Positions 7,005 to 15,305 of a stretch of 64,000 nucleotides of DNA are shown here, one piece after another; the first letter of the stretch is position 1, and each line of letters starts with the position of its first letter. Under the pieces are notes generated by a model. It saw only the letters and a list, made by a program, of their open reading frames with translations, had not been told where the DNA came from and made no database searches. The position numbers were made by a program, and so were the translations under genes. The DNA is from Thermosediminibacter litoriperuensis. GTDB lineage: Bacteria; Bacillota; Thermosediminibacteria; Thermosediminibacterales; Thermosediminibacteraceae. The stretch spans positions 26,578 through 90,577 of the forward strand of contig NZ_VNHO01000010.1 of assembly GCF_008124715.1 (NCBI RefSeq), read 5' to 3'.

Positions 7005-9437
7005 ATGACTTTTTCCTGTGAAGCTGTTGAAAGGGAAATCCAAAAACGGAGGGCTGCCGTAAGGCCGGTAAATGAAAGGATTGCAAGGCTGAGAGAAGAG
7101 AGTGTGAAGGCCGAAGTCAAAATATCCGAAGAAAGAGCTAGATTAATAACCGAATTTTACAAAAGCGGGGCCGCCGAAGGAAAATCCGCCCCGGTTCAGC
7201 GGGCGCTGGCGTTCAAGTATTTAATGGAACGCGTGAGCCTGCCTGTCGAAGACGGTCAGCTGATCGTAGGGTTGAGGGGTACCGGGCCCCAGGAGGTCCC
7301 TACCTATCCTGAGATCTGCACTCACAGCATGCAAGACCTGGAAATATTGAACTCCAGAGAGAATATGCCCTACAAAGTTGACGTCAGTACCAGGAAGTTA
7401 TACGAGGATGAGATAATTCCGTACTGGAAGGGCAGGACGGTAAGGGAAGCCGTCTTTGAAAGCATGCCCCGGGAATGGTTGGATGCTTACGATGCGGGCT
7501 TATGGACCGAATTTATGGAACAGAGGGCACCGGGCCACACGGCCGGCGGAGAGAGGATATTCAGAATGGGGATTCTGGATATAAAAGAGGAAATTAAAAG
7601 GAAAATCGAGGAACTCAACCCGGATGATCCCAAATACGACGAAAAGATGGAAGAACTTAAAGCGATGGATATTGCTGCAGACGCTATCATGATCTACGCC
7701 GGGCGCTACGCCGAAAAACTCGATAAAATGGCCGGGGAAGAAGAAAACCCCGAGAGGAAGGAAGAACTTAAAGAAATGGCCCGGATATGCAGGAAGGTTC
7801 CGGCCCGTGCTCCGGAGACTTTCTGGGAGGCTCTGCAGCACTACTGGTTCGTTCATGTGGGTGTGGTTTATGAGACCAATCCCTGGGACTCCTTTAACCC
7901 GGGTCGCATGGACCAGCATTTGTATCCGTTCTACAAAAAGGATGTGGCGGAAGGAAGGCTCACGAGAGACAAAGCCAAAGAACTTCTTCAGGCTTTCTGG
8001 GTCAAGATCAACAACCAGCCTGCGGTGCCGAAAGTCGGGGTAACGGCCGAAGAGAGCTTCACGTACAACGACTTTACGAAGATCAATATAGGAGGGTTGA
8101 GGGAGGATGGCTCCGACGGTGTCAATGAGATCTCATACCTGATCCTGGAAGTCCTGGATGAAATGAGAACTTTGCAGCCGAATACTGCTGTGTTGGTGAG
8201 CGATAAAAATCCCGAGCGCTTTTTAATAAAGGCCTTGAAAGTTGTAGCCCCCGGCTTTGGAGAACCGCCGTTTTTCAACTTCGACGGGGTCGTAGTAAAG
8301 ATGCTGAGGCAGGGCAAAAGCCTGGAAGACGCCCGCACTTCAGGGGTTAGCGGCTGCGTGGAGTCAGGGGCTTTCGGGAAGGAAGCCTATATACTGACTG
8401 GGTACTTCAACCTGCCCAAAATTCTCGAAATCACCCTTAATAACGGTATAGACCCGCAAAGCGGAAAGAAGCTGGGCATTGAAACGGGAGATCCGGCTGG
8501 TTTCAAGAACTTCGACGAGCTCTGGGAGGCTTTTATCAAGCAGGTAAAGCACTTCATGGATATTAAGATGAGGGGAAATGACATTATTGAAGAGATTTAT
8601 GCGAAACAATTCCCGGTTCCCTTCATGTCACTGTGGATAGAAGACTGCGTTAAAAATGCTAGGGATTACAACGCCGGCGGAGCAAGGTATAACACCCAGT
8701 ATATCCAGCTGGTGGGATTGGGCACCGTGGCGTTCAGTTTGAGCGCAATCAGGTACCATGTTTTCGATGGTAATACAGTGACGATGGGTGAGCTTCTGGA
8801 AGCCTTGAGGCACAACTTCGAAGGAAAGTACGAAATATTGAGGCAGATGATTTTAAATAAAACGCCCAGGTACGGAGAAGACGATGATTATGCTGATGAA
8901 ATAGCGAAAAATATCGTGGATTTGACGGTGGGGATGATCGAAAGTTACCCGCCCTCACCGGTAAGGAAGGCATCAAGGAGGGCTTACTTTCTGCCTACCA
9001 CGGTACATGTGTATTTCGGCAAAGTTACTGGAGCAACGCCGGATGGAAGAAAGGCGGGAATGCCGGTTTCGGAAGGCGTTTCACCGGTGCAGGGGAGCGA
9101 CAGGAGGGGAATAGCTGCGGTATTCAGGTCGGTAGCCAAGTGCGACTGGGATAAGACAGGCGGGGCTCTGCTCAATCAGAAGCTTACTCCGGATTTGCTG
9201 GAGGGCGATGAAAACGTCAAAAAGCTGGCGCGGCTTATAAGGACCTTTTTCAATATGGGAGGGCATCACGTCCAGTTCAACGTCGTCAGCGCCGAGCTAC
9301 TCCGCGAGGCGCAGCAGCGCCCTGCCGATTTTCAGGACCTGATGGTAAGGGTTGCAGGATACAGCGATTACTTCGTAAACCTTCCGAAAGGATTGCAGGA
9401 GGAGATAATCACCAGAACCGAACACAAAGAGATTTAG
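7005..9437 (+). CDS. HypD-like glycyl radical dehydratase (trans-4-hydroxyproline dehydratase family)
   Basis: At 810 residues it has the full glycyl radical enzyme layout: the thiyl site in TSGVSGCVESG with the catalytic Cys and Glu (GCVE), and the glycyl loop VRVAGYSDYF near the C terminus. From memory of the Clostridioides HypD sequence, the substrate-pocket positions are kept: TEFMEQRAPGHT, NPWDSFNPGR, LPTT and FGKEAYILTGY next to the GCVE loop. Hydroxyproline dehydratase is therefore the best call, though related enzymes with other substrates exist. ATG 7005 follows AGGAGGCG. The activase is 34 nt downstream. No proC (P5C reductase) lies nearby. Confidence 0.75.
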   Translation: MTFSCEAVEREIQKRRAAVRPVNERIARLREESVKAEVKISEERARLITEFYKSGAAEGKSAPVQRALAFKYLMERVSLPVEDGQLIVGLRGTGPQEVPTYPEICTHSMQDLEILNSRENMPYKVDVSTRKLYEDEIIPYWKGRTVREAVFESMPREWLDAYDAGLWTEFMEQRAPGHTAGGERIFRMGILDIKEEIKRKIEELNPDDPKYDEKMEELKAMDIAADAIMIYAGRYAEKLDKMAGEEENPERKEELKEMARICRKVPARAPETFWEALQHYWFVHVGVVYETNPWDSFNPGRMDQHLYPFYKKDVAEGRLTRDKAKELLQAFWVKINNQPAVPKVGVTAEESFTYNDFTKINIGGLREDGSDGVNEISYLILEVLDEMRTLQPNTAVLVSDKNPERFLIKALKVVAPGFGEPPFFNFDGVVVKMLRQGKSLEDARTSGVSGCVESGAFGKEAYILTGYFNLPKILEITLNNGIDPQSGKKLGIETGDPAGFKNFDELWEAFIKQVKHFMDIKMRGNDIIEEIYAKQFPVPFMSLWIEDCVKNARDYNAGGARYNTQYIQLVGLGTVAFSLSAIRYHVFDGNTVTMGELLEALRHNFEGKYEILRQMILNKTPRYGEDDDYADEIAKNIVDLTVGMIESYPPSPVRKASRRAYFLPTTVHVYFGKVTGATPDGRKAGMPVSEGVSPVQGSDRRGIAAVFRSVAKCDWDKTGGALLNQKLTPDLLEGDENVKKLARLIRTFFNMGGHHVQFNVVSAELLREAQQRPADFQDLMVRVAGYSDYFVNLPKGLQEEIITRTEHKEI

Positions 9438-9470
9438 CTCCGGTCGATTAAAAGAGATGGAGGCGTTTAA

Positions 9471-10376
9471 ATGGTCGACAAAGGATTGATATTCGACATA
9501 AAGCGGTTTGCTATCCACGATGGCCCGGGTATAAGGACGACGGTATTCCTGAAAGGATGTCCCCTCAGGTGCTGGTGGTGTCACAATCCCGAAGGCATTT
9601 CCCCCATGAACGAGCTCATGTTTTTTGAATATAAATGCATGGGGTGTCAAATGTGCGCCGGTGTTTGCCCGGCCGGTGCGGTTACTTATGAAAACAATAC
9701 CCATAATATAAACGGGCAAAAGTGCATCGGTTGTGGAATTTGTTCCGAAGCATGTCCAACAGGAGCTTTGAAACTGGTTGGCAGGGTGATCACCATTGAA
9801 GAACTCATGGAGGAGATCGAAAGGGATATCCTGCTTTACGATAACTCCGACGGTGGCGTAACCTTTTCGGGCGGAGAGCCCCTTTCGCAGCACCGGTTTT
9901 TAAAAGAAGTCTTGAAAGAGTGCAAAAAGAGGGGGGTTCATACCGCACTGGATACGTCGGGTTACGCCCCCGCTGACGTGTTCGCATCGGTTATGGATTA
10001 TGTGGACGTTTTTCTCTTTGACCTGAAGCTGGCCGATGACGAAGAGCACAGGAAATACACGGGAGTTTCAAACGAGCCGATCAAGGAGAACCTGCGGATG
10101 CTGGCGGATACGGGGAGGGGCGGGGACGTGATTTTGCGCCTCCCCGTAATCCCGGGGATTACCGATACGGAAAAAAATATCGAAGGCCTTCTGGAGTTTG
10201 TCGCATCATTGAAAGATATAAGGCGGATTGACCTGTTGTCCTTCCACGACGTGAGCGAAAAATATTGCAGGCTGGGCAGGGAGTATAAAATGCCAGCCTG
10301 CAGTGCTCCGCCCCCGGAAAGACTGAGATTAATTAAGGACAGGTTTGAGAGAATCGGCCTTATCGTAAAAATGTGA
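9471..10376 (+). CDS. Glycyl radical enzyme activase (radical SAM, HypE-like)
   Basis: The 301-residue protein has the radical SAM motif CPLRCWWC (C30, C34, C37) that binds the SAM-cleaving [4Fe-4S] cluster. A ferredoxin-like insert with two [4Fe-4S] motifs follows (CMGCQMCAGVCP and CIGCGICSEACP, about residues 60-105), then the YDNSDGGVTFSGGEPL block typical of PFL-activase-like enzymes. It generates the glycyl radical on the dehydratase encoded just upstream. Its last 17 nt overlap the convergent IscU-like gene. Confidence 0.92.
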   Translation: MVDKGLIFDIKRFAIHDGPGIRTTVFLKGCPLRCWWCHNPEGISPMNELMFFEYKCMGCQMCAGVCPAGAVTYENNTHNINGQKCIGCGICSEACPTGALKLVGRVITIEELMEEIERDILLYDNSDGGVTFSGGEPLSQHRFLKEVLKECKKRGVHTALDTSGYAPADVFASVMDYVDVFLFDLKLADDEEHRKYTGVSNEPIKENLRMLADTGRGGDVILRLPVIPGITDTEKNIEGLLEFVASLKDIRRIDLLSFHDVSEKYCRLGREYKMPACSAPPPERLRLIKDRFERIGLIVKM

Positions 10377-10743
10377 ATTTTATTTTACTTCTATAATCCG
10401 CAATAGCAGCGTGCAGAGCATCAGCTGCAATGTTTGAACAATTTATCTTGTGAGGCGGCAGGCCGCCCAGTGCCTCGGCCACCTGTTCGTTTGTTATCTT
10501 TAAGGCTTCCTCAATGGCTTTGCCTTTTGCCAGTACTGTGAGCATACTGCTTGCCGCAATGGCCGCACCGCAACCGAAGGTTTTGAATTTGATGTCATCT
10601 ATAATGCCTTCTTTTACTTTTATATATATAGTTATTGAATCCCCGTCCACCGGATTGCCCGCATGGCCTATTCCATCAGCATCGGGGATTTCCCCGGCGT
10701 TTCTCGGATTGGATAAGTGGTCGAGCACCTTTTCATTGTACAA
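10360..10743 (-). CDS. IscU/NifU-type Fe-S scaffold homologue with altered ligands
   Basis: The 127-residue protein has the IscU/NifU-N fold signature (NPRNAGEI, IKFKTFGCGAAIAASSM, ALGGLPPHKINCS). Compared with normal IscU, the first ligand cysteine of NPxCGD is Asp (NPVDGD), and the His before the last cysteine is Asn (INCS instead of MHCS). The conserved Asp and two cysteines remain. It may be a non-canonical scaffold or carrier. It starts at TTG 10743 and is the last gene of the minus-strand run, 47 nt after the alpha-mannosidase. It is convergent with the activase. No IscS or SufS is adjacent. Confidence 0.8.
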   Translation of the reverse strand: MYNEKVLDHLSNPRNAGEIPDADGIGHAGNPVDGDSITIYIKVKEGIIDDIKFKTFGCGAAIAASSMLTVLAKGKAIEEALKITNEQVAEALGGLPPHKINCSNIAADALHAAIADYRSKIKFTFLR

Positions 10744-10790
10744 TTCTACACGCCCCCTTTCTCGTTATGGTATCGGAATCCACCGCTTCG

Positions 10791-13421
10791 CTATCTCCCA
10801 AGGCCCAGGGTGATTATCTCGTTCCCATTCAAAAGGTGAATATTTATTTTATTCTCCACAAAGCTTACCTTATTTTTATTTTTTATCTTTTTTTCTTTTA
10901 GGTCAAGTATGTCTGCCGCATTGAATCTGTCATCCAGTTCCATAACTATATTTCTCCGGGGCGAGTCCATCCCGTTATATATCCTCAGGACAACTGCGGG
11001 GCCGTGTTCGCTCTTTTTTATGCTGCTTTCAATTATGCCCTTGCTTTCAGTTTTTATAAAGTACAGTTCGTCCTTTAATTCGCCCGGAGTTTCATTCAAG
11101 GGCATATAGCTCAGGAGCGGCGTTATATAGTTATGGGCGCTTTCTATGATGTCACCTGCTGCATAATCTCCTTTGTGAGGAACTATGGAGTATTCCACCT
11201 CATGCACGCCCATCATCTCCGAATCGGGCACTGCGATGTGGAGTCCCGAGCGCCTGCCGGGCCTGTACCGGAGGTCATTCTTACCCATGTAATCGGTGCC
11301 GCTCAAAAGGGTGAGTGCTATGATGGGCTTATCCTTATTCAATATCTCATACTGCGGAAGTCCCTTATTCAAAACAGCCAGGCCGTACTTCCCATCCGAC
11401 ACATCTACAAAAGACCTCTGGGGATAAATGGGATAATACCTTTCTTCCCAGCCTTCTTTATCCCAGCATTCCTGCTCCTTTAAAAAATTTTCCCGTTTCA
11501 ATACGCCAAACTGCTGCTCGGCTACATGGGTGTGAGCTTCTACATTTCCATCAAAGAGCACCCTTATCCTGTGGTTTTTCGCCCTGTTGTCAATCACAGT
11601 CTTTATATCCACCCTCTTTATACCGCTGTAAAGCGTGACGAAACTATCCACCTGGCAGGGACAGGTTTTTTCCGTCCTTTTCATACTATCGGTATCCATG
11701 GGAACGTTTAGTATATGAGAAATCCTGATTTTTGCAAATAGGGGGCCGTTTTCTACAAGCTCAATCTCTGGCTTCGAGCCCCGGGCTGTGATTACCACAT
11801 CCTCTATTGGCGGTGAAAAGTCGTACTCGTCACCGGCGTTTCCGCTTTCTTCGAATACATTGAGACCTCTGTATGTTTTCGCCGTCTCTTTATCAGTTAT
11901 GCACAGAGAACCGTCATCTTCCACCGATACCCTGTAAAATTCATTTTCCAAGATCTTGCCGGCGCCAATAAAGCCCGCGTTCCAATCGCTCTTGACGTGT
12001 TCCTTAACATAGTATGTCCTGTAGCCAGACCCATCCAGTTCTGCAATAAATACTAGCTTTATCTCTTTCACCCAGCGGTCGGGATTTTTCACGCCTATCT
12101 CTATCTCCCTCTCGGCAAGGTTTACATCCTTTACGGACATTACCTGATACGGTATCTCTCTTCCTTCGTTATCTGTCAGTATAAATTCCTCGGTATCAAG
12201 ATAAATTGTAGCGTCTACCGGTTCCTTTCTATAACGCATTAGTGTATTAAAAACAATGATGGGTTTGCCCATTCCCTCTTTGAATCCAATGTCTCCCGAT
12301 ATTTCGCTTATCTTCTCGTTTAACAGGGTGTGTCCTATCTGTTTTGCAAATTCGAACCTCATTTTCATTTCCCTGTGGGTGGCATCGGTACATACGGTGC
12401 ATATGGAGTCATGGGCGTGGTTCTGTAATATATACTTCCAGCCCCTGTTTATTACGTCATTGTCATATTTGTGACCCAGGATGTAGGCCATAGTGGATAT
12501 CGGCTCTAAATACCTTTCATATAGAAGCTGAGTATTGAAGTTGTCCCTTTTTATATCCAGTCTCGTGCCGCTGATGCTCACGTGCACCCTCATGGACTTG
12601 CCCTTTCTGAATTCACCCTTCAGTACCTTGAGAGGGGTGTCTTCACTTCTAACTTTTTCGATATAATCCTCAATGCTGCCCTGGATCAGCCTTATATCTT
12701 TTCCGTTATCTTTATAATACGAATTCAGTTCTTTGATGATACCGGGTATATCATGGTTCGCAAATCTCTGGTCAAAGCCGCACATAAGAAGGATGTTGTT
12801 CGATGTGCTTTTGGATTTTAATCTTTTCAAATTCTCCTCTATAGTCTTTATGCTCATAGCCATATTTTTTGAAAGGGACATGCCGTTGCCGTAACCGAGC
12901 GGAAGGTGTACTGCAAATACTCTGCTGCCGTCCGGCGACTCCCATAAAAACTCGGTTTTGTCCAGGTCCTCATCGGTTACCCCCCTCCAGAAAACAGCGT
13001 TGTCTATGCCGAATCCCTTCAGTAACTGCGGTATGCAGGCGGCCTGACCGAAAGAGTCGGGGAGGTAGCCCACCTTCATAACCCTTCCGAAATCCTCGCC
13101 TATCTCATGCCCTATAAGCAGATTCCTTATTAATGACTCGCCGCTTACCAGAAACTCATCGGGCTGGACGTACCAGGGGCCTATTACGAGTCTCCCGGCC
13201 CTCACCAGCCTTCTTATCCTTTCTCTCATATACGGCTTTACGTCTAGATAGTCTTCCAGTACCACCGTCTGTCCGTCTAAGACAAAAGATGTATAGTTTT
13301 CATTCCTTTCCAGGAGATCTATGAGATCGTCCATAAATTCCACCAGTTTTACTCTGTATTCCTGAAAGGTCTTATGCCACTCCCTGTCCCAGTGGGTATG
13401 ACATACCACATACAGATTCAT
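10791..13421 (-). CDS. GH38 alpha-mannosidase (MngB-like)
   Basis: At 876 residues the length matches bacterial MngB-type GH38 enzymes. Zinc and active-site motifs are visible: CHTHWDREWH at the N terminus, YLPDSFGQ with the expected nucleophile Asp, GFDQRFANHD and QNHAHDSICT. It should hydrolyse an alpha-mannoside, perhaps phosphorylated mannosylglycerate, in the cytoplasm after uptake by the PTS encoded upstream. The start at ATG 13421 follows GGGAGGGG. A strong hairpin separates it from the IIC gene. Confidence 0.88.
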   Translation of the reverse strand: MNLYVVCHTHWDREWHKTFQEYRVKLVEFMDDLIDLLERNENYTSFVLDGQTVVLEDYLDVKPYMRERIRRLVRAGRLVIGPWYVQPDEFLVSGESLIRNLLIGHEIGEDFGRVMKVGYLPDSFGQAACIPQLLKGFGIDNAVFWRGVTDEDLDKTEFLWESPDGSRVFAVHLPLGYGNGMSLSKNMAMSIKTIEENLKRLKSKSTSNNILLMCGFDQRFANHDIPGIIKELNSYYKDNGKDIRLIQGSIEDYIEKVRSEDTPLKVLKGEFRKGKSMRVHVSISGTRLDIKRDNFNTQLLYERYLEPISTMAYILGHKYDNDVINRGWKYILQNHAHDSICTVCTDATHREMKMRFEFAKQIGHTLLNEKISEISGDIGFKEGMGKPIIVFNTLMRYRKEPVDATIYLDTEEFILTDNEGREIPYQVMSVKDVNLAEREIEIGVKNPDRWVKEIKLVFIAELDGSGYRTYYVKEHVKSDWNAGFIGAGKILENEFYRVSVEDDGSLCITDKETAKTYRGLNVFEESGNAGDEYDFSPPIEDVVITARGSKPEIELVENGPLFAKIRISHILNVPMDTDSMKRTEKTCPCQVDSFVTLYSGIKRVDIKTVIDNRAKNHRIRVLFDGNVEAHTHVAEQQFGVLKRENFLKEQECWDKEGWEERYYPIYPQRSFVDVSDGKYGLAVLNKGLPQYEILNKDKPIIALTLLSGTDYMGKNDLRYRPGRRSGLHIAVPDSEMMGVHEVEYSIVPHKGDYAAGDIIESAHNYITPLLSYMPLNETPGELKDELYFIKTESKGIIESSIKKSEHGPAVVLRIYNGMDSPRRNIVMELDDRFNAADILDLKEKKIKNKNKVSFVENKINIHLLNGNEIITLGLGR

Positions 13422-13438
13422 TTAAAACCCCTCCCAAA

Positions 13439-13469
13439 ATGTAAAAAGGGCATTGAGCCCTTTTTACAT
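13439..13469 (-). terminator. Intra-operon hairpin/attenuator between IIC and mannosidase genes
   Basis: A perfect 13-bp stem, ATGTAAAAAGGGC (13439-13451) with GCCCTTTTTACAT (13457-13469), has the loop ATTGA. On the minus strand it is followed by TTTT and then directly by the mannosidase ribosome site. It could cause partial termination or stabilise the upstream PTS message. Confidence 0.65.
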
Positions 13470-13473
13470 ATTT

Positions 13474-14505
13474 TTATTCAAGATTCAATCCTTCAAAATT
13501 ATTTTCTTCCTCCGTAATCTCTTTCTTTAATGCTACGGTTATAACCGCCGTTACTATAATAGCAGCAGCGAACCCAATTACGAACATCAAAGGCTTTATA
13601 AAGAAGGGTATTACGAATACCCCGCCGCTCGGAACGGGTGCCTGGGCGCCCAGCAGCAGTGCCACCGCACCTCCGAAGCCGGAGCCGATCACCAGGGATG
13701 GTATGACCCTTAATGGGTCGGCTGCCGCATAAGGTATGGCTCCTTCCGTAATACCTGTAGCTCCCATTATGGCCGCCGGTATGGCGTTTTTCTTTTCCAT
13801 CTCGGTGAACTTTTTGGGAGCAAGATATGTTGCCAGGGCTAGGCCTATGGGCGGTGCCATTATCCCTACCCAGCATGCCGCCATAGGCGCGTAAACCCCC
13901 TGGCTGAGCATACCTGCGGAAAATGCGAATGCAATCTTATTAACCGGGCCTCCCATGTCAAACGCCATCATAGCAGCTATTATGAAGCCAAGCAGGGCTG
14001 CATTGGCGCCGGTCATGGAATTCAGCCATGCCTCCATAGTCTTGGACAGCGCACTTATTGGCTGGCCTATAATGAGCATGAGGCCTGAAACTATAGCTAC
14101 ACCGAAGAATGGGATAATTATTATCGGCTTTAAAGCTGCAATATACGGATGCATCGGAATCTTTTTCAGCTGATTTACGATCCATCCCGCAATAAAACCT
14201 GCCACGATACCGCCCAAGAAGCCTGCGCCAATCTTATTGGCTATGAGGCCGCCGACGATACCCGGTGCGATACCAGGCCTGTCCGCCATCGAGTAAGCCA
14301 TGTATCCCGCCATGATCGGGACCATCATTTGAAAGGCGGTAACTCCCATGTCCACCAGCGTCTTGGACATCCCCGGGATTACCTTACCACCACCTATTAG
14401 TATTCCTATGGTGAGTAAGAGACCACCCGAAACCACGAAGGGGATCATGTAGGAAACCCCGGTCATGAGATGTCTTCTTGCATTTTCCCATATTTTGTTG
14501 TTCAT
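13474..14505 (-). CDS. PTS fructose/mannosylglycerate-type EIIC permease
   Basis: The 343-residue, multi-span protein starts HLMTGVSYMIPFVVSGGLL, a hallmark of fructose-family EIIC domains, and contains the conserved GAPIxxG/MGGPVNK-type loops. It is the membrane channel of the split IIA-IIB-IIC transporter. GAGGTC precedes the start at 14505. Co-location with a GH38 enzyme suggests an alpha-mannoside such as 2-O-alpha-mannosylglycerate as substrate; the exact sugar is inferred. Confidence 0.88.
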   Translation of the reverse strand: MNNKIWENARRHLMTGVSYMIPFVVSGGLLLTIGILIGGGKVIPGMSKTLVDMGVTAFQMMVPIMAGYMAYSMADRPGIAPGIVGGLIANKIGAGFLGGIVAGFIAGWIVNQLKKIPMHPYIAALKPIIIIPFFGVAIVSGLMLIIGQPISALSKTMEAWLNSMTGANAALLGFIIAAMMAFDMGGPVNKIAFAFSAGMLSQGVYAPMAACWVGIMAPPIGLALATYLAPKKFTEMEKKNAIPAAIMGATGITEGAIPYAAADPLRVIPSLVIGSGFGGAVALLLGAQAPVPSGGVFVIPFFIKPLMFVIGFAAAIIVTAVITVALKKEITEEENNFEGLNLE

Positions 14506-14526
14506 TTTTTTGACCTCCTCATTTTA

Positions 14527-14838
14527 TTATTTATTTATTAAACTTATCGCTTTTTTAACAATGGCATCGGCGTCCTTTATGGCTTCCGACACCGGCACCT
14601 GAATTACCGGTTTGTTTTTAAACCTCTCGGGTTTGGCTATAGCCGTTTCTATAGCCAGAATCACGGCATCCGCCTCTCTTGCCTCTTTTTCAGTTATTTC
14701 ATTTTCTATGCCCAGGGCGCCCTGCGTCTCTATCTTAATCTCTGCGCCGTTGGCTTTAGCCGCTTTTTTCAGAGCCGTAGCCGCCATGTACGTGTGCGCC
14801 ACACCTGAAGGGCATGCCGTAACTGCAACAATTTTCAT
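14527..14838 (-). CDS. PTS fructose-type EIIB
   Basis: The 103-residue protein carries the phospho-acceptor loop CPSGVAHTYMA with Cys9, which accepts phosphate from EIIA and passes it to the sugar. It overlaps the IIA gene by 4 nt and precedes IIC by 21 nt, so the three subunits are co-translated. Confidence 0.92.
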   Translation of the reverse strand: MKIVAVTACPSGVAHTYMAATALKKAAKANGAEIKIETQGALGIENEITEKEAREADAVILAIETAIAKPERFKNKPVIQVPVSEAIKDADAIVKKAISLINK

Positions 14839-15305
14839 TTTAAATCATCCTCCTTTGTAAAGCCCATTATATTGAGCACTTCTTCTTTATCCCTGGCATT
14901 AAAGAGCTTTTCTCTGAAATCCTCCTCCATCAGCATTGAAGCTATTCCGGACAGCAGCTTTAAATGTATATTTTCACCCCCATCTTTGGGCACTGCCAGC
15001 AAAAACACCAGGCTAACCGGCTTGCCGTCCAGAGAGTCCCAGTCTACCGGCTCTTTTAGCTTTGCTATGGCTATGGAGGTATTTATTACGCTGCCGGACC
15101 TACCGTGAGGTATAGCTATTCCCATCCCTACACCGGTTGTACCGATTCTTTCCCTTTCGAACACGTCATTTACGAAGGCCTCTTTTGATGTTATGGCACC
15201 GCTCTTAAACAGCATGCCAGCCATTTCGTTTATAACTTCTTCTTTTGTCTTTGCCACCATATTAAGCTCAATAAGTTCTCTGTTTAGAACGTTATTAAAT
15301 ATCAT
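14835..15305 (-). CDS. PTS fructose-type EIIA
   Basis: The 156-residue protein has the active-site His in GIAIPHGRS, characteristic of fructose/mannitol-type EIIA domains (PTS_EIIA_2). It takes phosphate from HPr and passes it to the IIB protein next to it. It overlaps the regulator gene by 4 nt. Confidence 0.92.
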   Translation of the reverse strand: MIFNNVLNRELIELNMVAKTKEEVINEMAGMLFKSGAITSKEAFVNDVFERERIGTTGVGMGIAIPHGRSGSVINTSIAIAKLKEPVDWDSLDGKPVSLVFLLAVPKDGGENIHLKLLSGIASMLMEEDFREKLFNARDKEEVLNIMGFTKEDDLK

